Notes: a model not told the origin generated them from the letters alone. A DNA stretch of 33,695 nucleotides from Bacteriovorax sp. (GCA_014376445.1 JACMRM010000070.1:1-33695), one strand, 5' to 3'; shown: positions 23,252 through 31,769, numbered from the stretch's first letter. Translations and numbers: made by a program.

Positions 23252-24133
23252 TTAGAATCTTAATGAAACGCCAAAAGAAGCTTCTCTCATTTTTGTTTCG
23301 TTTCTAGCTAAAGCTGGACTCGCTTTTTGTTTTGTTTGTTTAAGCGCAAATTCAAATCCAAGACGTGGTGTGACCCAGCCAAGACCAAATGCATTTCCTT
23401 TTTCTTCCTGCTCTTTATCGTTGAAGCCACCAAATCGAAGGAAAAAATCTTCGAGAACTCTTACTTGAATGCTTCCACGATATAAAAGTGAATTTGAAAT
23501 TTCTTCTGCATTATAATTTCCACCGAGATCAAAAGAAACTGTTATGGCATCAACGAAAGCATGCTGAACACCGATGATTGCTTTTGTTGCCTTTCCCTTA
23601 GAGTTGAAAGCATCATAAGCAACAAGTCCAAGAGATGTTGTCTGATCAAGTGCATGAGTTAATCCAAAAACTGTTTGATAGTAATCAACTCTTTCACCTG
23701 TTAAAGAGTTTTCATCTTTTGTTTTACGGAAGCTTACACCAAAAGCATTTTTAGTGTCGAGTTGTGAAGAAGTCTGAAGACCCCAGCGCTTTCTGGAAAG
23801 AACGCCTTCTTCCTGCTTCACATAACTAAGTGACCCGCTCAGACTCTGATTTCCATCAGTGAGAACAACTCCCGTATTTTTCGGTTTTTGAACTACTTTT
23901 CCGGCCGCGTCTTTAAACTGAATCATGTCTCTTTGCACATAAACATCACCAACGGTGAAAAATGATAAGCTTGCCGGGTTTAAGAATGCGGCTTCTTCCA
24001 TGAAGATTCCGGAAACTCCCGTTCCTGCTTGAGATTTAAGGTGTGTAGTTTCGAACTCATGAATCTTTGCAAAAGCAAAGTTGGACGTGAGCACTATTGC
24101 CAAAAAAAAAGTTGTTTTGATTTGATTGCGAAT
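23252..24133 (-). CDS. Outer-membrane beta-barrel protein of unknown function, possible AUU start
   Basis: Lead gene of the six-gene operon. From residue ~25 on the product is strand-like, with Gly/Ala/Asn patches (GLQTSSQLDTKNAFGVSFRK) and a C-terminal Phe (ASFGVSLRF), as in outer-membrane barrels with an N-terminal plug-like part. No ATG, GTG or CTG lies in frame at the 5' end. TTG 24101-24103 would give MAIVLTSNFAFAK, a signal peptide with no positive charge and no ribosome site. Reading upstream gives IRNQIKTTFFLAIVLTSNFAFA, a textbook signal peptide, where the first ATT (24131-24133) stands 9 bases after AAGGA (24147-24143). I therefore show the AUU start, 293 residues; the TTG start would give 283. 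A run of nine T (24102-24110) lies in this signal-peptide segment. Function and partner unknown. Confidence 0.65.
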   Translation of the reverse strand: MRNQIKTTFFLAIVLTSNFAFAKIHEFETTHLKSQAGTGVSGIFMEEAAFLNPASLSFFTVGDVYVQRDMIQFKDAAGKVVQKPKNTGVVLTDGNQSLSGSLSYVKQEEGVLSRKRWGLQTSSQLDTKNAFGVSFRKTKDENSLTGERVDYYQTVFGLTHALDQTTSLGLVAYDAFNSKGKATKAIIGVQHAFVDAITVSFDLGGNYNAEEISNSLLYRGSIQVRVLEDFFLRFGGFNDKEQEEKGNAFGLGWVTPRLGFEFALKQTKQKASPALARNETKMREASFGVSLRF

Positions 24134-24154
24134 GTTACTAATTCCTTTTAAAAT
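24126..24154 (+). promoter_or_regulatory. Candidate sigma-70 promoter of galU
   Basis: TTGCGA at 24126-24131 (4 of 6), an exact 17-base spacer and TAAAAT at 24149-24154 (5 of 6). The start of transcription would be near 24161, leaving a short leader containing AAGAGGA (24167-24173) before the ATG at 24181. On the opposite strand this overlaps the 5' end of the divergent barrel gene. Confidence 0.5.
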
Positions 24155-24180
24155 TAATGTCAGCTTAAGAGGAAATTATA

Positions 24181-25068
24181 ATGAAGATAAGACGAGCCGT
24201 CATCCCTGTTGCAGGAAAAGGCACAAGATTTTTACCGGCGACCAAACAAACACCCAAGGAAATGATTCCGATCATTAACTTGCCAATGATCCATTACGTG
24301 GTTGAAGAAGCAATTTCGTCGGGTATTGAGCAAGTTATTTTTATAACTTCATCGGGCAAACACGCTGTTGAAGATTATTTTGATCGCAATTTTGAGTTGG
24401 AAGATTTTTTAATAAAAAATGGAAAAATTAAAGAGCTTGAACTGATTCAAAAAATCGGAAAAATGGTTGAAGTTACTTCTATCCGCCAAAAAGAGCAGCT
24501 TGGTTTAGGCCACGCCGTTTTAATGGCGAAAGATTTAGTCGGCAACGAGCCGTTCGCTGTTATCCTTGGTGATGAAATTGTAAGAGGTCCGCATCCGGTG
24601 ACTAAGCAGCTGATTGATGTGGCAAAAAAAAATAACGGTGCCAACGTCATCGGTGTAATGGAAATCGATCCGATGGAAACTTACAAGTATGGTATTGTAA
24701 AAGGTGATTATATCCCTGGTTCGAAAACAACCATGAGAATGAACACGATGGTTGAGAAACCAAAACCAGCTGATGCGCCCTCAAACCTGGCGACTCCCGG
24801 CAGGTATGTTTTTCGTTCAGAAATTTTTGATGCGCTCAAAGTTATTCCCAAAGGTGTCGGTGGAGAATATCAGCTGACGGATGCAATCAATCTTCTGGCC
24901 AGAGAAAGTGAAGTCTATGCTCATATATTTGACGGTGAAAGATTTGATACGGGAAACATTGAAGGGTATTTGAATGCAACAATCGAATTCGCATTGATGA
25001 ATAAAGACTCTGAAGCGATGATGAGAAAACTGATTAAAGAAAAAGTAGAAAAATATAAAATTAAATAG
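24181..25068 (+). CDS. galU: UTP-glucose-1-phosphate uridylyltransferase
   Basis: A 295-residue nucleotidyltransferase that makes UDP-glucose from UTP and glucose 1-phosphate for LPS, capsule and galactose metabolism. The N-terminal GAGKGTRFLPATK-type signature is here VAGKGTRFLPATKQTPKEMIPI, with GLGHAVLMAK, the Asp-containing VILGDEIV and VEKPKPADAPS (the catalytic Lys-Pro region), ending with GGEYQLTDAIN. Length is standard. A strong ribosome site is present. It fits the envelope-building theme of the divergent lptF/G operon; the small secreted-protein gene follows after 9 bases and priA after that. Confidence 0.97.
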   Translation: MKIRRAVIPVAGKGTRFLPATKQTPKEMIPIINLPMIHYVVEEAISSGIEQVIFITSSGKHAVEDYFDRNFELEDFLIKNGKIKELELIQKIGKMVEVTSIRQKEQLGLGHAVLMAKDLVGNEPFAVILGDEIVRGPHPVTKQLIDVAKKNNGANVIGVMEIDPMETYKYGIVKGDYIPGSKTTMRMNTMVEKPKPADAPSNLATPGRYVFRSEIFDALKVIPKGVGGEYQLTDAINLLARESEVYAHIFDGERFDTGNIEGYLNATIEFALMNKDSEAMMRKLIKEKVEKYKIK

Positions 25069-25077
25069 GTAATCGAT

Positions 25078-26004
25078 ATGAAAATGCTGATTTCAAAAAT
25101 TGCTGCAACCCTTATAATTTCTTCAAATGCCTTTGCGTCTGTTCCAACAGAAGAAGGTCTTCTTAGAAATTTAAGCAATGCCGATCTTCCCGGATCATTC
25201 ATAACTGTAAAAATGATGATGCAGTCGTTGAACGAGCAGGAGAGAAGCGATTACGTAAGACTTCAGCTTGCACTGGAAGGAGGTAATGTCAGCATCCTTC
25301 AGACAATTTATACAAACGGACAGATGCTTAACTCACAGGTAAAAAGCGTAAAATATTTCCCGGATCTTTTAACACAAATTAAAAGAGAAAAAGCTCCGGA
25401 AAAAAGTTTGTTCTACGGCGTGATGATGATGCTGACAACAAATCGTTCGCAAGGAATTGAAGCCTTTCTTGAAAAAAATGGTGTGGCGATTGTAAGAAGC
25501 AAAACTATTCTTAATGAAGATAAGATGAGACTTCTTCGCGCTTACAGAACCCATCTGGTTAATAGCAAAGGAAAAGGAGATGCTGGCTCGCCACTGAATC
25601 CTGAAGATCCAAAAAGCAAAGAAAAGATTCTGGATCTTTTCAGATCAAATACATTTAAGCGCGCTAAAAACGTAGAGCTGGTAAAAAAAGACAACGAGTT
25701 TATGTGGAAAGTGGACTGGAAGTCAGCACAGGGATTTTTCTCTAACGAGGAAAGACAATTCCGTGCAATTGACTACAGCACGGGCGATGCTCAGATAAAA
25801 CTTGAAGCAAGTAATTATTTATTATTCAACGGGACAAACGAGCTTCCGAAATATATGGACATGAAAGATGCCAAGGGCTCTCTCTACAAAATTCAGGTTT
25901 TAGGTCTTGATATCAAAAGAGCGGACAAACGATTAAGTGATACTTACGAAGAACTTAAAAAAACTCCAGGTCTGGAAGACACAACGAATTCGTTTTTATT
26001 TTAA
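25078..26004 (+). CDS. Secreted protein of unknown function
   Basis: A 308-residue product with a signal peptide (MKMLISKIAATLIISSNAFA, then SVPTEEG). I see no enzyme motif. The N-terminal half is helical with a Met-rich piece (KMMMQSLNEQERSDYVRLQL, and GVMMMLTTNRSQ near 113-125); the middle has a Gly/Pro/Asn/Lys linker (KGKGDAGSPLNPEDPKSKEK), and a last domain starts near 195 (KRAKNVELVKKDNEFMWKVDWKSAQGFF). No Cys occurs, so it is not a lipoprotein. It lies between galU and priA and is translationally near priA (3 bases). Confidence 0.8.
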   Translation: MKMLISKIAATLIISSNAFASVPTEEGLLRNLSNADLPGSFITVKMMMQSLNEQERSDYVRLQLALEGGNVSILQTIYTNGQMLNSQVKSVKYFPDLLTQIKREKAPEKSLFYGVMMMLTTNRSQGIEAFLEKNGVAIVRSKTILNEDKMRLLRAYRTHLVNSKGKGDAGSPLNPEDPKSKEKILDLFRSNTFKRAKNVELVKKDNEFMWKVDWKSAQGFFSNEERQFRAIDYSTGDAQIKLEASNYLLFNGTNELPKYMDMKDAKGSLYKIQVLGLDIKRADKRLSDTYEELKKTPGLEDTTNSFLF

Positions 26005-26007
26005 AGA

Positions 26008-28008
26008 ATGGATAAAACTCTTTTTCTCGTAGCTGTTAACACGCCTTTTAATGGTTCTATGCTGACGTATAGTGCAGGGTCGGATATTGCGCAGAAGATT
26101 CAAAAGGGCTCCCTTGTTAAAGTTCCATTGGGAAAAAGATCAGTTGATGGGTGTGTGTGGCAGGTGGCCTCAACTGAAAAAATTGATATCAGCAAAATAA
26201 AAGATATTCAGGCATCAAGCGAGGAGCTCTTTCTTTCAAAAGAAGAATGTGAGCTTTATCAATGGATGGCCAGTTATTATCACTATCCTTTAGGACAGCT
26301 AATCTTTGATATTCTTCCACCATTTTTAAAACGCCCGAGAAAACTTAATTTTGATCAGGGGAAAGGTGAAGAAAGCCACTTCGTTTTAAATCCGGAACAA
26401 AGTGAAGTCGTCGAAAAGATTTCATCTGCAGGATTTGATAAATTTTCGAAGTCCCTAGTTCATGGAGTGACGGGAGCAGGAAAGACTCTTATTTATCTGG
26501 AGTTGATTAAAAAAATTATCTCTGAAAAAAAATCAGTTCTCTTTCTTCTTCCAGAAATTAATTTAACACCGCAATTTTTAAAAACGTTTGAGACATACCT
26601 TGATGTGCCGATTTATTCTTACAACAGCTCTATCAGTAACTCGGATAAGTTTGGGTTGTGGAAACTGCTTCAGGAAGACTCTTCTCCAAAGCTTATTTTA
26701 GGGGTTCGAAGCAGCGTTTTTCTTCCGATAAAAAATCTGGGATTAATTGTTGTCGATGAAGAACATGATCAATCTTTTAAGCAGGACGACAGGTGCACTT
26801 ACAACGCCCGTGACATCGCAATTAAAAAAGCTTCTTTGCAAAAGATTCCGGTGATTCTAGGATCTGCTACACCGATGGTTGAAACATATAAAGCATTCGT
26901 AGATACACCTCAGTATTTTCCGCTACGAAACCGGGCCCAGTCAGCGAAGCTTCCGGACGTTGAGCTGGTTGATATGCGCGGAAGAGCGAGAGTTGAAGCA
27001 GAAAAACTTTTATGGCCATATAGCAGTGAAAGTATTTTTAAAATAAAAAAGGCGATGGAAAAAGGTGAGCAGGTGTTGGTGTTCATCAATAGGCTAGGTT
27101 ACGCCAGTTATCTGCAATGCAATTCTTGCGGGCATCAGTTCTCATGTCCTAATTGCAGCACCAACTTAAAGTATTTTAAAAAGCGTAGCGAGATGGTCTG
27201 CCAGACATGTGATTATAAATCACCTGCACCGGAAATGTGCCCTGAGTGCATGAATATCCAGCTCTCTCCAAAAGGCTTTGGAACTGAAAAAGCTCATGAT
27301 GTTCTAATGCAATTGTTTCCAGACAAGGTAATCAACCGCTTTGATCGTGACGAAATTAAAACTTTCACTAAACTTGAAGAAACTCTCGATCAGTTTCATC
27401 ATAAAAAAATTGATATGTTGGTTGGAACTCAGATGCTTTCAAAAGGACACAATTTTGAAAACGTAAACCTCGTCATCATATTGGGAATCGATTCGCAGTT
27501 AAATTTTCCGGACTTCCGTTCTAACGAAAGAGTTTATCAGACTCTCACTCAGGTTAGCGGAAGGGCAGGACGCTTCGGCAAAAGTGCAGAAGTTCTGGTT
27601 CACACTCTGGCACCTGAAAATAAAATTTTTACCTATCTAAAAAATCATTCGTTCGATGACTTTTATAAAGATGAAATACCGATGCGTGAAATGTGCTCGG
27701 CACCACCTGTAAAAAAACTTATTCTTTTATACTTTAATGGCAAACACCAGGCAGAGGTCATAAAGGAGAGCTCGGAGCAGTCGCAACGCCTTCGAGACAT
27801 GGCCGATACTCATTTTAATCAGGTTGAAATCCTGGGGCCACGTCCTTCAATGATAGAGAAAAAAGTTAACAAATTTACTTGGTCTTTAATGATTAGAAGC
27901 TCTGATATCAATCAACTTCATAATTTAATGAACACATTTGAAAAGAATTATCGTCCCCCTCACACTATCTCTTTGAAAATAGATGTAGATCCTTATTATT
28001 TTGATTAA
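26008..28008 (+). CDS. priA: Primosomal replication restart helicase PriA
   Basis: A 666-residue superfamily 2 helicase that reloads the replisome at stalled forks. Visible are Walker A GVTGAGKTLIY, the VVDEEHDQSFKQDD DExH box, GSATPM (motif III), the Cys zinc-binding block (CNSCGHQFSCPNC ... CQTCDY ... CPEC), a KGHNFENV motif with DSQLNFPDFRSNER, and QVSGRAGR (motif VI). It is shorter than the 730 residues of E. coli, mostly in the N-terminal 3'BD and C-terminal parts, but all core motifs are intact. The ATG has a weak ribosome site and may rely on coupling to the preceding gene. Confidence 0.97.
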   Translation: MDKTLFLVAVNTPFNGSMLTYSAGSDIAQKIQKGSLVKVPLGKRSVDGCVWQVASTEKIDISKIKDIQASSEELFLSKEECELYQWMASYYHYPLGQLIFDILPPFLKRPRKLNFDQGKGEESHFVLNPEQSEVVEKISSAGFDKFSKSLVHGVTGAGKTLIYLELIKKIISEKKSVLFLLPEINLTPQFLKTFETYLDVPIYSYNSSISNSDKFGLWKLLQEDSSPKLILGVRSSVFLPIKNLGLIVVDEEHDQSFKQDDRCTYNARDIAIKKASLQKIPVILGSATPMVETYKAFVDTPQYFPLRNRAQSAKLPDVELVDMRGRARVEAEKLLWPYSSESIFKIKKAMEKGEQVLVFINRLGYASYLQCNSCGHQFSCPNCSTNLKYFKKRSEMVCQTCDYKSPAPEMCPECMNIQLSPKGFGTEKAHDVLMQLFPDKVINRFDRDEIKTFTKLEETLDQFHHKKIDMLVGTQMLSKGHNFENVNLVIILGIDSQLNFPDFRSNERVYQTLTQVSGRAGRFGKSAEVLVHTLAPENKIFTYLKNHSFDDFYKDEIPMREMCSAPPVKKLILLYFNGKHQAEVIKESSEQSQRLRDMADTHFNQVEILGPRPSMIEKKVNKFTWSLMIRSSDINQLHNLMNTFEKNYRPPHTISLKIDVDPYYFD

Positions 28009-28012
28009 GTTT

Positions 28013-28040
28013 TAAAGTAAATCCCGAAAAGTTCCGTTAA
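28013..28040 (+). promoter_or_regulatory. Possible FliA (sigma-28)-type promoter
   Basis: TAAAGTAA at 28013-28020 (6 of 8 to TAAAGTTT), a 12-base spacer and TCCGTTAA at 28033-28040 (6 of 8 to GCCGATAA). The flagellar consensus spacer is 11. The start of transcription would be near 28047, leaving a 39-base leader with AAAGGG (28072-28077) 8 bases before ATG 28086. If real, the downstream protein would belong to the motility-phase regulon. Confidence 0.4.
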
Positions 28041-28085
28041 GTCCGAGGAGAGCAGTATAAGCTTAAGCCTCAAAGGGATTATTTT

Positions 28086-30167
28086 ATGAAATTTAATAAA
28101 AAAATGATGGCAGTTCACTTGTTAGCAAGCTTTCTGATTACAGAATCAGCTATGGCAAGAATTTCAGCGGGAGATAGAAAACCAACAAATGGTGAATCTA
28201 CTTCTTCTAGTGGAAGTAGTAGAGGCCAGCCGCCTTCTGGTTATAAAATATCACAGGCACCAAAAGACAATTATCAGGTTGTTCAAGGTAGCACATCGAT
28301 ATGTGATAGTGATCAATCAAAAGAAAAATATTTTCCGCAAAGTTTATTTCCACTTATTGCAAGAGATGAAGGGGCGAAGATTGATTTTTCAGTTAGACCG
28401 AATAATAAAATTGTAGTGAAAGTTCCACCAACGATCAATGTTTGTGGGCAATGGATCCCAGAATTCAGACAAGATAGAGTTACAAAAAATGTAACGATTT
28501 TTATGAAATTAAACGGAACGAAGTATACTCAGAATGTCGGTGCAGATGGAAAACCAATTCTTGATGTCAACAAGAAACCGATATATACAGAGACAAAAGA
28601 TGTATTGCTTTCAAATGCAGATTTCGAAGCATGTTTAGCAATGAAAGAGATTACTGATAAAGATGGAAAAATTGATTATTCAAAAGTTCCTTCCAACGGC
28701 TATTCGGAAAGTGTAACAACTTTCGATTACGACTTTGATAAAAAAATAGATATTAAAAAAACAGCTGCGATTTCTTTCGGTTACCCGAAATCATACAACT
28801 CTGCAGATGGTTATGCGCCTATGATTGGAATTGATGAAAGTGCTTCTGTTCCAGGTGAAGCCTGTATGGTTGCTGAAAAAATCACTGAAGTACCACTCTA
28901 TATCAATAAAGGTAAAGAGGTTTTAATCGAAGAGATCAATGCTACTTGTAAATCTGGTGATGCTCAAAAGATAGCAGAAGCAAGAGCTAATATTGGTAAC
29001 TACGATGCACTTAGAGACATTGCAGATAAAATCAGACAAGAGCTTGATGCCGGTTACTTGATCGCTGTTAAAACAGACGTGACAAGAATCGACGGCGAGA
29101 TGAAAGGAATCGAAGAAAAACTTAATAAAGAAAAAGACACTCTAGATGAGTCTTCAGCTAGAAAACTTATTGATAAATATGTTGCACTCGCAAAAGAACT
29201 TAATACTAAATTCTTAGACCCGGCGATTATGCGCCTTGATACTTTAATACAAAAGCGTGCAAAACTTGATGATGAAGACTCACAAGTAAAAGGTATCGAT
29301 GAAGAAATCAAAAAATTAAATGAAGATATAGCCCAGTTTGCAAAAAGAAATCCAACTTCATTTGCTAGTGTTTACTCTGTAATGGAAAAGTATGCATTCA
29401 CAGATTCTGCAAAAACGATCGAAGATATTCGTTTAAAATCTTACCTATATTCTAAAGTATATACTGGTAGAACAGACGAGAAACGTGGAAAACAAATGAC
29501 TTTGGAAAGTGCTAAGCAAAAACAGTACGAACAGCTTCAAAAATTTGATAAAACTTTAACTGACTGGTCAGATGTTTATCTGGTAGGACAAGGTAACACT
29601 TACCCAATTAAGAAAGTTGAAAGAGAACGTCAGGGATCAATTGATCGTATGAACACTCGTTGGGCAGCTTACGAGAAAAAAGAATCTACTGATTATGCAA
29701 ACTATTGCGGTTTCGGGATGCTTGGATCTATAAAAAATCCGGTTAAGTGTAAAGAGTGGAGTGAAGGTTTAAATAAACGCAGAACTGCAGAGTTAAAGAA
29801 GCGTGAAAAAGACCTGAATTACATCAGAGGTAAAAACGACAAACTCGAAAAAATGGGTACGAACTATAACGAACACCAGAGAAAACTTGCCTCGAGAGAA
29901 GAAGCAGAAGCTGATAACTATGAGCCATACGGATCATCTTATACAAGCTACGAAGATAATTTCTCTGAAAGGTTTCCCGGATACTATGGGCCAACGACGA
30001 CGACAAGTTACAATGCTGCTAACTACAACATGGGTGGAATGAGCAACTCGTTGCAAATGGGACAACAGCAGTACGGTCAGCAACAGTACATGGGACAACA
30101 GCAGCAACAATTCCCTCAACTGCAAATGGGGCAGGGGCAAGTGGCGGCTGGATGGCCAGGAATCTAA
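28086..30167 (+). CDS. Large secreted coiled-coil protein with Gln-rich tail, unknown function
   Basis: I recognise no family. A signal peptide (basic MKFNKKMM, hydrophobic, then AMA|R) is followed by a low-complexity Ser/Gly linker (about 33-50). Residues ~55-280 look like one beta-rich domain with several Cys. Residues ~290-430 and 560-620 are heptad-rich Glu/Lys coiled coil (RIDGEMKGIEEKLNKEKDTL and on). The C-terminal 50 residues are nearly all Gln, Met, Gly, Tyr and Asn: MGQQQYGQQQYMGQQQQQF. Such a tail is prion- or adhesin-like in composition. Size and shape suggest an extracellular or surface protein. It follows priA by 77 bases, has a strong ribosome site, and ends at a perfect terminator. 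Confidence 0.85.
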   Translation: MKFNKKMMAVHLLASFLITESAMARISAGDRKPTNGESTSSSGSSRGQPPSGYKISQAPKDNYQVVQGSTSICDSDQSKEKYFPQSLFPLIARDEGAKIDFSVRPNNKIVVKVPPTINVCGQWIPEFRQDRVTKNVTIFMKLNGTKYTQNVGADGKPILDVNKKPIYTETKDVLLSNADFEACLAMKEITDKDGKIDYSKVPSNGYSESVTTFDYDFDKKIDIKKTAAISFGYPKSYNSADGYAPMIGIDESASVPGEACMVAEKITEVPLYINKGKEVLIEEINATCKSGDAQKIAEARANIGNYDALRDIADKIRQELDAGYLIAVKTDVTRIDGEMKGIEEKLNKEKDTLDESSARKLIDKYVALAKELNTKFLDPAIMRLDTLIQKRAKLDDEDSQVKGIDEEIKKLNEDIAQFAKRNPTSFASVYSVMEKYAFTDSAKTIEDIRLKSYLYSKVYTGRTDEKRGKQMTLESAKQKQYEQLQKFDKTLTDWSDVYLVGQGNTYPIKKVERERQGSIDRMNTRWAAYEKKESTDYANYCGFGMLGSIKNPVKCKEWSEGLNKRRTAELKKREKDLNYIRGKNDKLEKMGTNYNEHQRKLASREEAEADNYEPYGSSYTSYEDNFSERFPGYYGPTTTTSYNAANYNMGGMSNSLQMGQQQYGQQQYMGQQQQQFPQLQMGQGQVAAGWPGI

Positions 30168-30180
30168 TTTAAAAATTTAA

Positions 30181-30230
30181 AGCAGAAGCAAAAGGCCCTC
30201 TTAACGAGGGCCTTTTGCTTCTGCTATTTT
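30181..30230. terminator. Bidirectional rho-independent terminator
   Basis: AGCAGAAGCAAAAGGCCCTC (30181-30200) and its exact complement (30206-30225) form a perfect 20-bp stem with a 5-base loop TTAAC, GC-rich at the tip. ATTTT follows on the plus strand and an AT-rich TTTAAATTTTTAAATT follows on the minus strand. It separates two convergent genes and the porin-like stop codon (30229-30231) lies in its tail. Confidence 0.92.
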
Positions 30231-31689
30231 AGAAAGTAACTGAAGTGTTTACCTGGATTAGCATTGAGCTTTTCTTTTCGTTCGTTATAGCTGCATTATT
30301 TGTGTAGCTATAATAATCACCAGTGATCAGGTAACCAAAACCACCACCGATTCTAATTTCATTGTTCCACTTGTATGTCGCATTCAAGTCGATCTCTGTT
30401 CCAAGATCTTTTGATTGAGATGTAGCGGCCGTGAAATTAGTATTCTTAGTATGATTGTAAGCCGCTTTTCCGGCAGTCGCAGCTTCTTCAGCTTTTGCGT
30501 AAATAACTGCAGTATCAAAAGTCCATTTCTCTGTGCTGTAGCTTGATCTAAGTTTGAGGTAAAGAGTGTTTGTAATGTATGAATCATAAATACTTTGAGC
30601 ATGATTTCCGATTGCGTTCAGATTGTAACGGAAAAGAATATTTGCCACTTGGTAGTTAGGGTTTAAATAAAGTGCTCCGAATTTTGTTGGAGAACCATCG
30701 TCACCAGCAATTTTTCCGCCGTCAAATCCGAAAGTCCAGAAATCACTGGCTTTGTAATTAGACTGAAGAACAACTGCTTTTGCAGAATAAGATCTAACTG
30801 ATCCTGCTGCATTTCTTCCCAGGTCACCGGATACCAGTGGAACTTCAATTGCAACGTCGAATTTTCCTAGTTCTTTTTTAAAATAAATGTCTGTGATTTT
30901 TACACTTGAATCTCCTAGAGGCAATGAAGTGTATGGAGCATCGATTGCTGTTTTGAGCGGGCTGTTTTGATTACTATTTCTTATTGTGTATAAAAGTCCG
31001 AAAGCAATATCTCTTTCCTGGTTGTCATAAAGGAAGCCAGCTCCAAATTCTTTGGCAGCTGTTCCCATTGTGATCCCGCCGCCGTTAGTAACTTTAGACC
31101 AGAATGGACTTACATAAAAATTTCCAATTTTTAATTTCATCGTAACACCATCACGAATTGATGAGTGACGGTCCCATGTATCGTTGCCATCGTTATAAAC
31201 AGCACCGAGTCCCCAGTTAATTGTATGGCGACCAATCTGGTAAGTCGCTGTATCAGAATAAAGCTCTAAGAAAGCTTTTCTAACGTTAATGTTTGAACCA
31301 CCAGTTGATTGAGTATGGTAATAAACTGGAACGTTATTTGTATTTACAGCATCAGTTGCAAAAGAGTCACCTAGGTATCCACCGTTTGCATATCCAGTTG
31401 TCAGTTCACCTTTAAAAGTAGCTGCGTCATTAATGATCATCGTTGGAGCTAATTTAAAAATATAACTTTGCCATTCTGCTGTTTGCTTTTCACCGGCATC
31501 AAGGGCCACTTCTTGTGAACCAGGATTTGCAGCAGTTAATGCAGCTTTAGATTTTACACGACGAGCTCCACTCAAAAGAGTTGTGTCAACACCGAAGGCA
31601 CCATGCCAATCAATTGGAAGAGCGAATGATGTAGCAGGAACAACTGCCAAAAGTGCGAGGACGCAGAATCTGTTCAGTGACATAGTCAT
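30229..31689 (-). CDS. Porin-like outer-membrane beta-barrel protein
   Basis: A 486-residue protein with signal peptide SLNRFCVLALLAVVPATSFA (cleavage after AFA|L). The mature part has a long set of alternating strands with aromatic girdles (QSYIFKLAPTM, FKGELTTGYANGGYLGDSF, YQIGRHTINWGLGAVYNDGNDTWDRH), the last being the QIGRHTINWG-type text common in DUF1302/alginate-export-like porins. It ends in VNTSVTF with a terminal Phe. The start is ATG 31687-31689 because GGAG lies 6 bases before it; the longer frame would need a TTG that is part of that site. It has its own strong promoter and is isolated between a terminator and a divergent PBP gene. Substrate unknown. Confidence 0.8.
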   Translation of the reverse strand: MTMSLNRFCVLALLAVVPATSFALPIDWHGAFGVDTTLLSGARRVKSKAALTAANPGSQEVALDAGEKQTAEWQSYIFKLAPTMIINDAATFKGELTTGYANGGYLGDSFATDAVNTNNVPVYYHTQSTGGSNINVRKAFLELYSDTATYQIGRHTINWGLGAVYNDGNDTWDRHSSIRDGVTMKLKIGNFYVSPFWSKVTNGGGITMGTAAKEFGAGFLYDNQERDIAFGLLYTIRNSNQNSPLKTAIDAPYTSLPLGDSSVKITDIYFKKELGKFDVAIEVPLVSGDLGRNAAGSVRSYSAKAVVLQSNYKASDFWTFGFDGGKIAGDDGSPTKFGALYLNPNYQVANILFRYNLNAIGNHAQSIYDSYITNTLYLKLRSSYSTEKWTFDTAVIYAKAEEAATAGKAAYNHTKNTNFTAATSQSKDLGTEIDLNATYKWNNEIRIGGGFGYLITGDYYSYTNNAAITNEKKSSMLIQVNTSVTF

Positions 31690-31740
31690 GAAATACTCCA
31701 AAAAAAGAAGTCAATTAACATTGTAAAGTTTTATAAAAAT

Positions 31741-31769
31741 ACTATATGAAATGGTAGTAGTTAAGTCAA
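31741..31769 (-). promoter_or_regulatory. Sigma-70 promoter of the porin-like gene
   Basis: On the minus strand TTGACT (complement of 31764-31769, 5 of 6) is followed by a 17-base spacer and TATAGT (complement of 31741-31746, 5 of 6). Transcription should begin near 31735, giving a leader of about 45 bases to the ATG at 31689. This is the clearest housekeeping promoter in the window. Confidence 0.75.

Noticed and set aside
28009-28085. Possible riboswitch in the leader of the 693-residue protein gene (GAGG/CCTC pairing and GCTTAAGC palindrome)
   Set aside because: The leader is too short for a known riboswitch and matches no class I can recognise; a sigma-28-type promoter explains part of it better.
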